Positions 48,911 through 57,294 of a stretch of 64,000 nucleotides of DNA are shown here, in pieces. The position numbers were made by a program, and so were the translations under genes. This DNA comes from Streptomyces melanogenes (GTDB lineage Bacteria; Actinomycetota; Actinomycetes; Streptomycetales; Streptomycetaceae), in contig NZ_BMTS01000004.1 of assembly GCF_014649795.1 (NCBI RefSeq), forward strand, positions 62,001-126,000, given 5' to 3'. How positions within the stretch are numbered: the stretch's first letter is position 1; each line of letters opens with the position of its first letter. The notes below the pieces were generated by a model. The model saw nothing but the letters and a program-made list of their open reading frames with translations. It was not told where the DNA came from and did no database searches.

Positions 48911-49593
48911 CAGACGGCCGGGCGGGCGTGTCGGGCGGCGGTCCGGAAGGGGTGTCCGTCGAGGTCGACGCGGACGCTCCCGGTCCGGCCCGCGCAGGAC
49001 CAGTCCAGCCACAGCACCCACTGGACGTCCCCGGCCTCGGTCCTGACCTCCAGGTCCAGCACCTCCACCTCGTCCTGGCCCACCTGGTACGGGAAGTCGC
49101 TGGCGGCGAGCGGGCGTACGCGCGGCGGCTCGGCGTCGAGCAGCACCTCGAACCGCCGCACGGGGACCTCCGCCGCGTGCCGGGACAGGTCGCCGGAGCG
49201 GTCCGCCCGCGCGAGCACCTCGACGCGCAGGTCCGTCAGCACCACGGGCAGCGGCCCGGCCCCGGTGGCGACCACCCGGACGGTGTGCCCGCTGGCCGGA
49301 ACCTCGACGACCCGGGTGCCGTCGTCGAGCACCACGTAGTCCTGGTTCCTGACGCGCGTCGAGACGAGGACCGGGACCTCGGTGCCGGAGTCCTGCTGGG
49401 CCCTGCGCCGTGCCAGCCGGTCGCTGAACTGCCGGGGCAGGTCCTGGCTCAGATACGCGGCGGCGGCTGCGGCCGCCACCCCGCCGGACCACGACAGGGC
49501 TCCGCCCGGCGCCCAGATCAGCAGTGCGGCGACCGCGCCCGCTCCCGCGCCCCCGATCAGCCAGGCGCGACCGCGCGCCCCCCGTATCGCCAT
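48910..49593 (-). CDS. Membrane protein paired with Sel1 protein, unknown
   Basis: 227 residues. Two hydrophobic segments at about 10-50 are followed by a soluble region (GTEVPVLVSTRVRNQDYVV, PLPVVLTDLRVEVLARADRSG, WVLWLDWSCAGRTGSVRVDLDG). The soluble part resembles the beta-rich domain of the downstream Sel1 protein (both predict an Ig-like sandwich), consistent with a duplicated module. Coupled translation with that gene. The ATG at 49593 follows GACGGGGTGCG. Function unknown. Confidence 0.7.
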   Translation of the reverse strand: MAIRGARGRAWLIGGAGAGAVAALLIWAPGGALSWSGGVAAAAAAAYLSQDLPRQFSDRLARRRAQQDSGTEVPVLVSTRVRNQDYVVLDDGTRVVEVPASGHTVRVVATGAGPLPVVLTDLRVEVLARADRSGDLSRHAAEVPVRRFEVLLDAEPPRVRPLAASDFPYQVGQDEVEVLDLEVRTEAGDVQWVLWLDWSCAGRTGSVRVDLDGHPFRTAARHARPAV

Positions 49594-49683
49594 CGCACCC
49601 CGTCCCGGACAGTCCCTGCGGATCCGCCCGCACAAGGTAGCCGTCGAACGAACGTCGTGTCAGACACTCGGTGATTCAACCGC

Positions 49684-50322
49684 TCAGTGATTCAACTCCG
49701 CCCTGACGTCCGCGACTTGGGGTCCGGTTTCCTTGGTGGGAATGCTCCAGCGGTCGGCGGAGTCCGTTCCGTCGGTGTAGATGAGCTTGCCGCCCTTGGC
49801 CTGGGCGGCGGTGAGGTCGAAGACCTTGGCGCGCAGCTGGTGTGTGTCGGGCTCGATGACGCCCGAGTGCTGGTACTTGCCGAGCGCGACCCGCGACGCG
49901 TTGCCCATGCCCTCCGCGATCAGCGTGCCGTTCGGCGCGATCCAGTACCAGCCGCCGCCCTTGGCGAGCGTGGTCTCGGCGGCCGGGTTGGCGCTGAGCG
50001 ACTTCTCGTCCATGGCCACGACGGCGAACGTGCCGTACTTCGAGGTCTGTCCGCCCGCGTCCTTCAGATACACGACGGTCGTCGGCGTGATCTCCAGGAT
50101 GCCCACGGTGTTGGCGCCCACCGTCCGCGACGGCTCGCCCAACGCCTGGGCGACGGCACCGGGCGAGGGGTCGGTACCGGCGTTGCCGGGTGCGTCGGTG
50201 GGCGGGGGCGTGGGCGCCTGGGTGGTCGGCGACTTGGCGCCGGAGTCGTTGTCGCTCTGACAGGCCGTCAGGGCGAGGCAGGCGACGACGGCAGTAGTGG
50301 CTGCGAGCAGGGACTTGCGCAT
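49684..50322 (-). CDS. Lipoprotein of unknown function
   Basis: 212 residues, lipobox LTAC with Cys21, so a membrane-anchored lipoprotein. A Pro/Thr-rich linker (about 25-55) precedes a compact beta-rich domain (VGILEITPTTVVYLKDAGG, YGTFAVVAMDEKSL, GGWYWIAPNGTLIAEG). Possibly cell-envelope ligand binding. No family recognised. Confidence 0.8.
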   Translation of the reverse strand: MRKSLLAATTAVVACLALTACQSDNDSGAKSPTTQAPTPPPTDAPGNAGTDPSPGAVAQALGEPSRTVGANTVGILEITPTTVVYLKDAGGQTSKYGTFAVVAMDEKSLSANPAAETTLAKGGGWYWIAPNGTLIAEGMGNASRVALGKYQHSGVIEPDTHQLRAKVFDLTAAQAKGGKLIYTDGTDSADRWSIPTKETGPQVADVRAELNH

Positions 50323-50473
50323 GGATTCCCCCCGGAGGTCTGGTACGCACAGTGACCGTACCGATACACACCGGGCCCGAGGGGCGCGGTCACCGAACCG
50401 GGACGAAGGGGAACCGCGACGGTGAAGAAGTCCGTGCGGGCGGGACCCGCCCGCACGGCGACCGCCAGCGCGC

Positions 50474-50857
50474 TCAGCAGTGCGGCATCCCCTTCGGGGG
50501 GTCGTGCGGCGTGTTGACGTTGCCGCCCCAGACGTAGACGTCGTCGAGGTAGCGGCTGCCCGTCCACACGGACCCGCTGTACCAGACGTTGGTGTGGTGC
50601 CCGCCCGAGTTGACGTCGTCCCCGCGCGTCCAGCATTCGACGTCCATCGGGCGGCTCTTCGTCGTGGTGTACACGACGGTGCCCTTGCGGACGTGCGGGG
50701 TGGTCCGCACGTTGCTGTTGGCGTCCACGCTGTACGTGCCCTTCACCGCGGCCCGTTCGCCGACGCCCGCGGCGGACGCCTGTCCGACGCCGATCCCCGT
50801 CACCACACACACCGCCACGAGCACGCCCGCGAGCGCGCCCTTCCGTACGCCGAGCAT
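50474..50857 (-). CDS. Small secreted SH3-like protein
   Basis: 127 residues, signal peptide 1-29 (ends ASA). The mature part has the bacterial SH3 pattern GTYSVDANSNVRTTPHVRKG, VVYTTTKSRPMDVECWTRGD and ends PKGMPHC with two Cys that may pair. Typical of secreted wall-associated proteins. The ATG follows AAGGGGGAACAAC. Confidence 0.8.
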   Translation of the reverse strand: MLGVRKGALAGVLVAVCVVTGIGVGQASAAGVGERAAVKGTYSVDANSNVRTTPHVRKGTVVYTTTKSRPMDVECWTRGDDVNSGGHHTNVWYSGSVWTGSRYLDDVYVWGGNVNTPHDPPKGMPHC

Positions 50858-50981
50858 GTTGTTCCCCCTTCTGATCGACCGTGGCCGGTCTGTCACCACG
50901 TGGGCCCATCGTGTGCCGGGCGGTGACCCGGGGGCGTCAACCCAGGGTGGTGAAAGGGGGTAAACCTGCGCGGTACCCGTT

Positions 50982-51620
50982 TCAGAACGCGGCGATGGTA
51001 CGGGGTGCCCGCTCCCCACGGCTCAGCGCCCGCAGCACCGCCGTCGGGCCGTGGCGGCGCACGGCCAGGCGCGAGAGCAGATCGACGACCGTCTCGACGG
51101 CGCCCGGCGCGAGCTCCGGCGGGGCGATGCCCGCGCTCACCGCCAAGTCGTCGCCGTGCACCGCGATCTCCATCATCCGGGTGGTCAGGAAGTCGTCGAG
51201 CAGCAGCGACCACGGTCCCCAGAGCGGGATGCGGACCGGCCGGTTCTCCACCGAGGCCAGCGTGCCGGTGAGTTCGTCGACGGCCGCGGCCACCCGGTCC
51301 GCCAGCGCCCCGGCCCCGTCGGCGCCCGCGCTCTCACCGCCGCGCCGGATCCGTACGTTGATCTCGTCGTCGAGACCCGCCCCGATCCACTCCACCCGCT
51401 CGTAGTGTCCGAGCAGCGAGACGGTGGGCTCGGACGGTACGGGTTCGGCCAGCGCGGGCGGGATCGACAGGACCTGGTAGGCGAGATGGCCCGCCAGACC
51501 GCCCACGGTGAACTCCGCGAGCGCGCTCGGCCCCGGCCACGCGGCGGCGACCTTCGGGGCGCGCAGCAGGTCCGGGACCGAGGCCGCCAGGGCGAGGAAG
51601 TCGTGCCGCAGGGAAGTCAT
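50982..51620 (-). CDS. Maleylpyruvate isomerase / mycothiol-dependent DinB-like protein
   Basis: 212 residues of the mycothiol-maleylpyruvate isomerase N-terminal fold: TVGGLAGHLAYQVL (metal-binding His) and TTRMMEIAVHGDDLAVS (second His/Asp set). Family members use mycothiol or bind metals. It lies 25 bases downstream of the second P450 on the same strand, so it may belong to the pigment operon, where thiol chemistry on quinones would make sense (inference). The ATG at 51620 matches the family start. Confidence 0.8.
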   Translation of the reverse strand: MTSLRHDFLALAASVPDLLRAPKVAAAWPGPSALAEFTVGGLAGHLAYQVLSIPPALAEPVPSEPTVSLLGHYERVEWIGAGLDDEINVRIRRGGESAGADGAGALADRVAAAVDELTGTLASVENRPVRIPLWGPWSLLLDDFLTTRMMEIAVHGDDLAVSAGIAPPELAPGAVETVVDLLSRLAVRRHGPTAVLRALSRGERAPRTIAAF

Positions 51621-51645
51621 CCCCGTACCATCCCGCCCTCGTTCC

Positions 51646-52884
51646 TCACCAGGCAAGCGGCAGGGTCTCCGGCCCCCGGTTGATCGAGCCCCGGCGCCAG
51701 CGCACCTCCTCCGGCGCGATCGCCAGCCGCAGCTCCGGGGCCCTGCGCAGCAGTGTGGAGAGGATCACCTCCGCCTGCATCCGGGTCAGCGCGGCCCCGA
51801 GGCAGTAGTGCGCGCCGTGCCCGAAGGCGAGGTTGGGGGACTCGTCGCGGGTCAGCTCGAAGCGGTCCGGATCGGTGAAGACCTCCGGGTCGCGGTTGGC
51901 GGCCAGATACGAGACGTACACGGCCTCCCCGGCGCGGATGAGCACATCGCCCACCTCGACGTCCTCGGTGGCGATCCGGGGCAGCCCCACGCCGTTGCGC
52001 TGCGGGATGAACCGCAGCAACTCCTCGATGGCGGTGGGCAGCAGCTCCGGCTCCGCCCGCAGCCGCGCCAGCTGCTCGGGGTGCGTGAGCAGTGTGTACA
52101 CCATCGTGGAGCACTGCTGGCGGACCTGGTCGAGGGCGTTGAGGACGATCATCACGGCCAGTGAGATCAGCTCGGGGCGACTCAGCGCGCCCTCGGCCTG
52201 CGCCAGGGACAGCTCGCTGAACAGGTCGTCGCCCGGGTCGGTGAGCCGGCGGTCCGCGAGTGCCCTGAAGTACCCGGCGATCTCGGCCTTGACCGCGTTG
52301 CTCTCCTCAAGGGAGTGGTCGCTGGAGAGGATGACGCCCCGCCAGGCCTGGAGCCGCCCGAGGTCGGACTCGGGCACCCCGAGCAGCTTCCCGATCACCT
52401 GCTCCGGCATCGGGCCGGTCACGTACTCGGTGAGGTCGGCGGGCGGCCCCTGGGCCAGCAGCTCCCCGACCAGCCGCTCCGCGATCGCCTCCGTCTCCAC
52501 CCTCAGCAGCGCGATCCGCTTGCGGTTGAAGGTCTGCGCGAGGAGCCGCCGAAGGCGGGTGTGGTCGGGCGGATCGGTGCGGCCGATGCCTCCGGCGGGG
52601 GCCACGACGTGCGGGGTCATGCTGGTCACCGGCCGGTCGACGGTCAGCGCCCGGCTGAACCGGGGGTCCGAGGTGACCTCCTTGATGTCCTGGTACCGGG
52701 TCACCAGCCAGGCGTGGCCGTCCCCGAACCGCATCCGCACCAGCGCGACCGGCTCCTCGCGCAGCAGCCGGTGCAGCAGCGGGTCGAACTCCAGCGCGTC
52801 CAGGTGCTCCACCGGCCAGAAGTGCTCGGTGGCCTCGGCGGAGGTGCGCCGGCTCAGCTCGTCGACGCGTACGTCCTCGCTCAT
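51646..52884 (-). CDS. Cytochrome P450 with altered I helix (pigment operon)
   Basis: 412 residues. ExxR motif in TAIEELLRF, haem ligand Cys in FGHGAHYCLGAAL. The I-helix segment is VMIVLNALDQVRQQ, so the normal (A/G)Gx(D/E)T oxygen-activation motif reads NALDQ with Gln at the Thr position. The start ATG overlaps the cupin stop (ATGA), placing it last in the rppA operon. With the first P450 it probably couples or hydroxylates THN/flaviolin units, as CYP158A enzymes do in S. coelicolor; exact reaction inferred. Confidence 0.9.
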   Translation of the reverse strand: MSEDVRVDELSRRTSAEATEHFWPVEHLDALEFDPLLHRLLREEPVALVRMRFGDGHAWLVTRYQDIKEVTSDPRFSRALTVDRPVTSMTPHVVAPAGGIGRTDPPDHTRLRRLLAQTFNRKRIALLRVETEAIAERLVGELLAQGPPADLTEYVTGPMPEQVIGKLLGVPESDLGRLQAWRGVILSSDHSLEESNAVKAEIAGYFRALADRRLTDPGDDLFSELSLAQAEGALSRPELISLAVMIVLNALDQVRQQCSTMVYTLLTHPEQLARLRAEPELLPTAIEELLRFIPQRNGVGLPRIATEDVEVGDVLIRAGEAVYVSYLAANRDPEVFTDPDRFELTRDESPNLAFGHGAHYCLGAALTRMQAEVILSTLLRRAPELRLAIAPEEVRWRRGSINRGPETLPLAW

Positions 52885-53465
52885 GACGTCACCCGCGCTT
52901 CCGCCATCGGGGCCTGTGCAGGAGGCGAGTGCCGCAGCGGCGTGAGCTGTTCGATGTCGTACCGGACGCGCAGCTCCTGCACGGCCGCCGGATCGATCCC
53001 GCCCCCGCTGTTGAGCAGTTCGAGCAGCTCCTCGAAGTACCGCTCGTGGTCCGGCGGAGGGGCGGCCTGGAAGAGCATCCGGGCGGGGCGGCCGGTCGGG
53101 TTCGCGAAGGCGTGCGGGCAGCCGGGCGGCACCAGGATCATCGTCCCCGCCGTCGCCCGGATGTGGCGCTGACCGGAGGGCGACTCCCACTCCCGCCAGT
53201 CGTCGAGGGTGCGGACCTTCGGCTCGAAGGCCATCACGTCCAGCTCGCCCTCCAGGAGGTAGAACAGCTCCTCGCTGCGGCTGTGGGCGTGCGCGCCGAC
53301 GTCGAAGCCGGGCGGCACCACCACCTCGAAGGTGGACGCGACGGTCGAGTGCGCGCCGGTGACCTTGAAGGTCACCTGCTGGGCGGCGGTCTTGAGGGTC
53401 CGGCCGCCGCCGGGCGGGATCACCAGACCGTCGGTCGGGCGGGTGTACGGGTCGGGGTCGTCCAC
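52881..53465 (-). CDS. momA: MomA-like cupin quinone-forming monooxygenase
   Basis: 194 residues, cupin barrel with metal-binding GFDVGAHAHSRSEE (HxH...E) and VPPGCPHAFAN (His). MomA-type cupins encoded beside rppA oxidise 1,3,6,8-tetrahydroxynaphthalene to flaviolin in Streptomyces, and both order and strand fit here. The GTG start follows GAGGAGAGA. It is 49 bases downstream of the first P450 and overlaps the second P450 by four bases. The assignment depends on context plus cupin motifs. Confidence 0.82.
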   Translation of the reverse strand: MDDPDPYTRPTDGLVIPPGGGRTLKTAAQQVTFKVTGAHSTVASTFEVVVPPGFDVGAHAHSRSEELFYLLEGELDVMAFEPKVRTLDDWREWESPSGQRHIRATAGTMILVPPGCPHAFANPTGRPARMLFQAAPPPDHERYFEELLELLNSGGGIDPAAVQELRVRYDIEQLTPLRHSPPAQAPMAEARVTS

Positions 53466-53514
53466 GGCTCTCTCCTCTCGGAACGGTCTTGTCAGAACGG
53501 GTCCTGACAGACCG

Positions 53515-54711
53515 TCACCACTTCACCGGCAGTTCCTTCGGCCCCCGGATCAGTGCCCCCCGCTCCCACACCACCTCCTCGTCCGGCACGGCGAGCGCCA
53601 GGTCCGGGAAGCGGTCCCACAGCGAGCGCAGCAGGATCTCGGACTCCATCCGGGCCAGCGTGGCGCCGGGGCAGTAGTGCGGGCCGTGCCCGAAGGCGAC
53701 GTGCGGGTTGTGGGTCCGGTCGAAGTCGAGCTGCTCCGGATCCGCGAAGACCTCCGGGTCGCGGTTGGCCGTCAGATACGAGACGTAGACCGGGTCGCCC
53801 GCCGGGATCAGCACCCCGCCCACCTCGACGTCCTCCAGGGCGATCCGCGACAGGCCCACCGCGTTGCGGTGCGGGATGTAGCGCAGCAGCTCCTCCACGG
53901 CCTGCGGGACGAGCTCCGGCTCGGCGCGCAGCCGGGCGAGGTGGCCGGGCCGGGTGAGCAGCGCGTACACCATGTTCGCGCTGTTGTTGCGCACCGCGTG
54001 GGCGCCGCCGATCTGGATCAGCACGGCGAGCCCGACGGCCTCGTCCTGGTCGAGCACCCCGTTCTCCAGGGCGGCCGCGAGCACGCCCGCCAGGTCCTCC
54101 TCGGGCTCCGCCCGGCGCCGCTCGATGAGATCGCGGAAGTACGCGGCCATCTCCGCCTTGGCCTGCTCGCTGGCCTCGCGGCCGCGCGCGGCGGAGATGA
54201 TGGTGTCCGACCAGTGGGCCATCCTGGACTGGTCCTCGTCCGGCACCCCCATCAGCGCGCACACCATGGCGAGCGGGAAGGGCCGGTTGAGGTGGGCCAT
54301 CAGGTCGAGCGGCCCGCCCCGGCTCTCCATCCGGTCCAGCAGGCGGTCCACCACCCGCTGGGCGTGCTCGTGCAGGCGGCGCATCGACCGGGCGGTGAAG
54401 GCGCTGGCGACCACGCGCCGCATCCGGGTGTGGTCCGGCGGGTCCGCGAACCCGACGGCCCCGTCCATCGGGATGAAGTGCGGGGCCAGCCTGGTGACCT
54501 GGCGTCCCATCACGGCCTGGCGGCTGAAGCGCGGGTCGACGGAGACGAACCGCACGTCGTCGTAGCGGGTCGCCAGCCAGGCGTGGCCCTCGCCGTTGGG
54601 CAGCTTCACCCGGGCGACCGGCTCCTCGTGCAGCAGCCGCGCGAGCAGCGGGTCGAAGGCGAGGCCGGGCAGGTCCGGCGGTGCCCAGAAGTGGATCTGC
54701 GGTTCGGCCAT
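53515..54711 (-). CDS. Cytochrome P450 (CYP158A-like), internal start
   Basis: 398 residues from the ATG at 54711 (MAEPQIHFW), which has AGGAGG ten bases upstream. ExxR in QAVEELLRY, haem Cys in FGHGPHYCPGATL. The I helix reads IQIGGAHAVRNN, so the usual acid-Thr pair is His-Ala. Loss of the Thr is reported for CYP158A2, the flaviolin-coupling P450 beside rppA in S. coelicolor, and supports the same role. The same frame continues upstream into the type III PKS without a stop. Confidence 0.85.
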   Translation of the reverse strand: MAEPQIHFWAPPDLPGLAFDPLLARLLHEEPVARVKLPNGEGHAWLATRYDDVRFVSVDPRFSRQAVMGRQVTRLAPHFIPMDGAVGFADPPDHTRMRRVVASAFTARSMRRLHEHAQRVVDRLLDRMESRGGPLDLMAHLNRPFPLAMVCALMGVPDEDQSRMAHWSDTIISAARGREASEQAKAEMAAYFRDLIERRRAEPEEDLAGVLAAALENGVLDQDEAVGLAVLIQIGGAHAVRNNSANMVYALLTRPGHLARLRAEPELVPQAVEELLRYIPHRNAVGLSRIALEDVEVGGVLIPAGDPVYVSYLTANRDPEVFADPEQLDFDRTHNPHVAFGHGPHYCPGATLARMESEILLRSLWDRFPDLALAVPDEEVVWERGALIRGPKELPVKW

Positions 54712-55902
54712 GGCGTTCTCGCCTCCTGTCTGGGGGGTACGGGGGCAGGCGGCCGCGTCCGGCACGGCGGCCGCCTTCGGTACTGCTTCCATCGGCACAG
54801 AGGCCTTCTTCGGCGCGGCCGTCTTCTCCGGTACCGCGGTCTTCTTCGGTACGGCCGGGACCGTCCAGTGCCCGAGCGCCACCTCGGCGGTGATGCCCGG
54901 GCCGAACCCGGCGATCAGGCCCTTGGCCTGGTGCTCCACCCCGCCCTCGTCGAACAGCCGCCCGAGCGCGTCCAGGACGACGGCGCTGGCGATGTTCCCG
55001 TACTCGGTGAGCGTGGCGCGGCTGAACCGGAACGCCTCCGGCGGCACTCCGAGGTATTTGCAGAGGTCGTCCAGGATGCGCGGGCCGCCCGCGTGGACGA
55101 TGTAGAAGTCCAGGGTGGACGCGTTCCAGCCGTGTTGGTCGGCGAGCCGGCCGAGGACGGGGGCCAGCGCCTCCATCGTGCCCGGGACCCGCTTGTCGAG
55201 CAGGAAGTGGAATCCGGTCTCCCGTACCGCGTACGCGATCCAGTCCTCGGTGTCCGGTACGAGGTGCGAGCCGTTGCGCTCCAGCCGGATCCCGGTGCCG
55301 CCCGAGCCCCGGACGACGGCGGCGGCCACGGCGTCGCCGAACAGGCCGTTGGACAGCAGCGTGCCGACGCCCAGGTCGGTCGGCTGATAGCTCAGCGAGC
55401 AGAACTCGCAGGCCACGATCAGTACGTTGGCCCCGGGATAGGCGGTGCAGAAGTCGTGCGCGCGGTTGATCGCGCTGCCGCCCGCAGCGCAGCCGAGCTG
55501 GGCGATCGGGACCTGGCGGGTCTCTGGCCGAAAACCCATGCTGTTGATCAACCAGGCCGTCAGGGACGGCATCATGAACCCCGTGCACGACACATAGACG
55601 ATCAGATCGATGTCACGCGGCGACAGCTCGGCGGTCTCCAGCGCCTGCCGCACCACCCGCGGCACCCGTGCCTTGGCCTCCGCCTCGTACAGCTTGTTCC
55701 GCACCTCGAAGCCGGGGTGGCGCAGGGTTTCCTCAAGGGGCTGGACGATGTGCCGTTTGGCCACCCCGGTGTTCTCGATCAGGCGTAGCGCGAGCGCGAG
55801 CTGGGGATGGTCGGCGTGAACGCTGCGGACCAGGTCGAGCGTCTGCTCTGAGGTGATCACGTGCTCGGGCACGGCGACGGCAGGTCGGCACAAGACGGCC
55901 AT
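53515..55902 (-). CDS. rppA: Type III PKS (THN synthase, RppA) in continuous frame with P450
   Basis: One uninterrupted 795-codon frame. Residues 1-350 are a THN synthase that condenses five malonyl-CoA: Cys138 (QLGCAAGG), His270 (YIVHAGG), Asn303 (EYGN) and the pathway residue Cys106 (VSCTGF), all at the numbering of the S. coelicolor enzyme. Residues 351-397 are a Pro/Ala/Lys linker of degenerate AVPKKT-type units. Residues 398-795 are a complete P450. No stop codon separates the parts, yet a good ribosome site lies inside the linker end, so either a bifunctional fusion, or fusion plus free P450, is made. Homologous loci have separate genes. First gene of the pigment operon. Confidence 0.85.
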   Translation of the reverse strand: MAVLCRPAVAVPEHVITSEQTLDLVRSVHADHPQLALALRLIENTGVAKRHIVQPLEETLRHPGFEVRNKLYEAEAKARVPRVVRQALETAELSPRDIDLIVYVSCTGFMMPSLTAWLINSMGFRPETRQVPIAQLGCAAGGSAINRAHDFCTAYPGANVLIVACEFCSLSYQPTDLGVGTLLSNGLFGDAVAAAVVRGSGGTGIRLERNGSHLVPDTEDWIAYAVRETGFHFLLDKRVPGTMEALAPVLGRLADQHGWNASTLDFYIVHAGGPRILDDLCKYLGVPPEAFRFSRATLTEYGNIASAVVLDALGRLFDEGGVEHQAKGLIAGFGPGITAEVALGHWTVPAVPKKTAVPEKTAAPKKASVPMEAVPKAAAVPDAAACPRTPQTGGENAMAEPQIHFWAPPDLPGLAFDPLLARLLHEEPVARVKLPNGEGHAWLATRYDDVRFVSVDPRFSRQAVMGRQVTRLAPHFIPMDGAVGFADPPDHTRMRRVVASAFTARSMRRLHEHAQRVVDRLLDRMESRGGPLDLMAHLNRPFPLAMVCALMGVPDEDQSRMAHWSDTIISAARGREASEQAKAEMAAYFRDLIERRRAEPEEDLAGVLAAALENGVLDQDEAVGLAVLIQIGGAHAVRNNSANMVYALLTRPGHLARLRAEPELVPQAVEELLRYIPHRNAVGLSRIALEDVEVGGVLIPAGDPVYVSYLTANRDPEVFADPEQLDFDRTHNPHVAFGHGPHYCPGATLARMESEILLRSLWDRFPDLALAVPDEEVVWERGALIRGPKELPVKW
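54722..54727 (-). promoter_or_regulatory. Internal Shine-Dalgarno for the P450 part
   Basis: CCTCCT on the plus strand, AGGAGG on the coding strand, ten bases before the P450 ATG and inside the PKS-P450 continuous frame. It argues that P450 can be initiated independently. Confidence 0.75.
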
Positions 55903-56012
55903 GGGCGGAACATCCTGAGGAGGTAGACGGCGCCCGGTCTCGTGACGGGGGACGGGCGGGCTGCCGGACAGCCGTGTCGGATCATTCCAGACCTATGGGG
56001 GAAGACCTCTCG

Positions 56013-56042
56013 GATCTATCTGAAAGTACACAAAAGTGTCAT
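56013..56042 (-). promoter_or_regulatory. Candidate promoter of the pigment operon
   Basis: On the minus strand ATGACA (56042-56037) and TAGATC (56018-56013) are separated by 18 bases, in the most AT-rich part of the divergent gap. It implies a leader of about 100 bases before rppA. Confidence 0.4.
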
Positions 56043-56112
56043 TCGAGTGGCGGGCGTGACGCCGGACTGCCAGGGGCACGGGGCGCGCGAAGGGTTGTGA
56101 AGGGGAGTGGGC

Positions 56113-56904
56113 ATGTCGTCGGCGTTACTGGACGGTCGGGTGGCTCTGGTCACGGGTGCGAGCCGGGGGATCGGCGCCGCCGTAGCGCGTGCGCTGGGGG
56201 AGCACGGGGCGGCCGTGGCCGTGAACTACCTGCGCAACGCCGAGGCGGCCGCGGGCGTGGTCGCCGACATCGAGAAGTCCGGCGGCCGGGCCGTGGCGGT
56301 GGCGGGCGACATGAGCGACCTGGAGCAGGTACGGGCCGTGGTGGCGGCGAGCACGGCCGCCCTCGGCGCGCCGGACGTGCTGGTCTGCAACGTCATGGTC
56401 GGCGCCGAGGCCGTCGCCGCCAGGGCTGGCGCGGCCGGGAGCTTCATCGACACCCCGCAGGGCATCGCCTCGGTGCGGGACGCGGTCGCCTCCCAGCTGG
56501 ACGCGACGCTCGCCTGCTGCCACGCCGTCGTCCCCGCGATGCGGCGCAACGGCGGCGGCTCGATCGTCCTGATCGGCGCCTCCGCCACGCACAACCCCTA
56601 TCCCGTACCCGTCGAGATCACGGCGGCCAAGAGCGCCCAGGACGCGGTCGGCCGGGCGCTGGCACGGGAGTTGGCCCCCGACAACATCCGGGTGAACACG
56701 GTCGCCCCCGGCTTCGTCCCCACCGACGCCAACGCGGGCCCGCACCAGGCGGCCCTGATCGCCCATGTCGCCGCCGGCACACCGCTGCCCGAGGCGATCG
56801 AGGCTTCGGACGTGGCCGACGCGGTCGTGGTCCTGGCCAGCGACCTGTCGAGGAAGGTCACGGGCACGTTCCTGCCGCTGGACGGCGGCCGCACGACGAT
56901 CTGA
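56113..56904 (+). CDS. SDR-family oxidoreductase, catalytic Tyr replaced
   Basis: 263 residues with the classical SDR layout: cofactor motif TGASRGIGAAVARALG, Ser in IGASATHN, and RVNTVAPGFVPTDAN. The catalytic YxxxK reads ITAAK (in VEITAAKSAQD), so the Tyr is Ile while the Lys is kept; a nearby Tyr is at another spacing. Activity may be lost or changed. Divergent from the rppA operon and followed 24 bases later by a cupin gene. ATG at 56113 is preferred to GTG at 56107 because of AGGGGA spacing. Confidence 0.85.
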   Translation: MSSALLDGRVALVTGASRGIGAAVARALGEHGAAVAVNYLRNAEAAAGVVADIEKSGGRAVAVAGDMSDLEQVRAVVAASTAALGAPDVLVCNVMVGAEAVAARAGAAGSFIDTPQGIASVRDAVASQLDATLACCHAVVPAMRRNGGGSIVLIGASATHNPYPVPVEITAAKSAQDAVGRALARELAPDNIRVNTVAPGFVPTDANAGPHQAALIAHVAAGTPLPEAIEASDVADAVVVLASDLSRKVTGTFLPLDGGRTTI

Positions 56905-56928
56905 GACGGTTGGTTAGGGTTCGACACC

Positions 56929-57294
56929 ATGAACGACGACCAGGTGTACGTGGGCAACGCGGGCAAGGACGCCGCGCTCGACCGGGGGTGGCTGCTCGGC
57001 CACTTCAAGGACGCCGGGGATCCACGGCACAGCGAGGCCGTGGAGATCAAGTGGGGCGTCCATCCCCGTGGGGACGAGCGGGCGCTGTGGGTGACCGGCG
57101 AGGAGCGCACCGCGCTGCTGGTCCTGATCAGCGGCCGCTTCCGGGTGGAACTTCCGGGCCGCACCGTGACGTTGGTAGAGCAGGGCGACTACGTCGTGTG
57201 GGGCAAGGGGGTCGACCACTCCTGGCACGCGGAGGAGGAGTCCGTCGTCCTGACCGTCCGCTGGCCCTCGGTGCCGGGCTACCGGGCGCCCTGA
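56929..57294 (+). CDS. Small cupin-domain protein
   Basis: 121 residues with a single cupin: VLISGRFRVELPGRTVTL and WGKGVDHSWHAEEESVVL; the usual first-motif His pair is missing (LWVTGEERTA), so metal binding is uncertain. In line with and close to the SDR gene (24 bases), so probably one transcript. Overlaps the convergent MerR gene by 16 bases. Confidence 0.75.
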   Translation: MNDDQVYVGNAGKDAALDRGWLLGHFKDAGDPRHSEAVEIKWGVHPRGDERALWVTGEERTALLVLISGRFRVELPGRTVTLVEQGDYVVWGKGVDHSWHAEEESVVLTVRWPSVPGYRAP

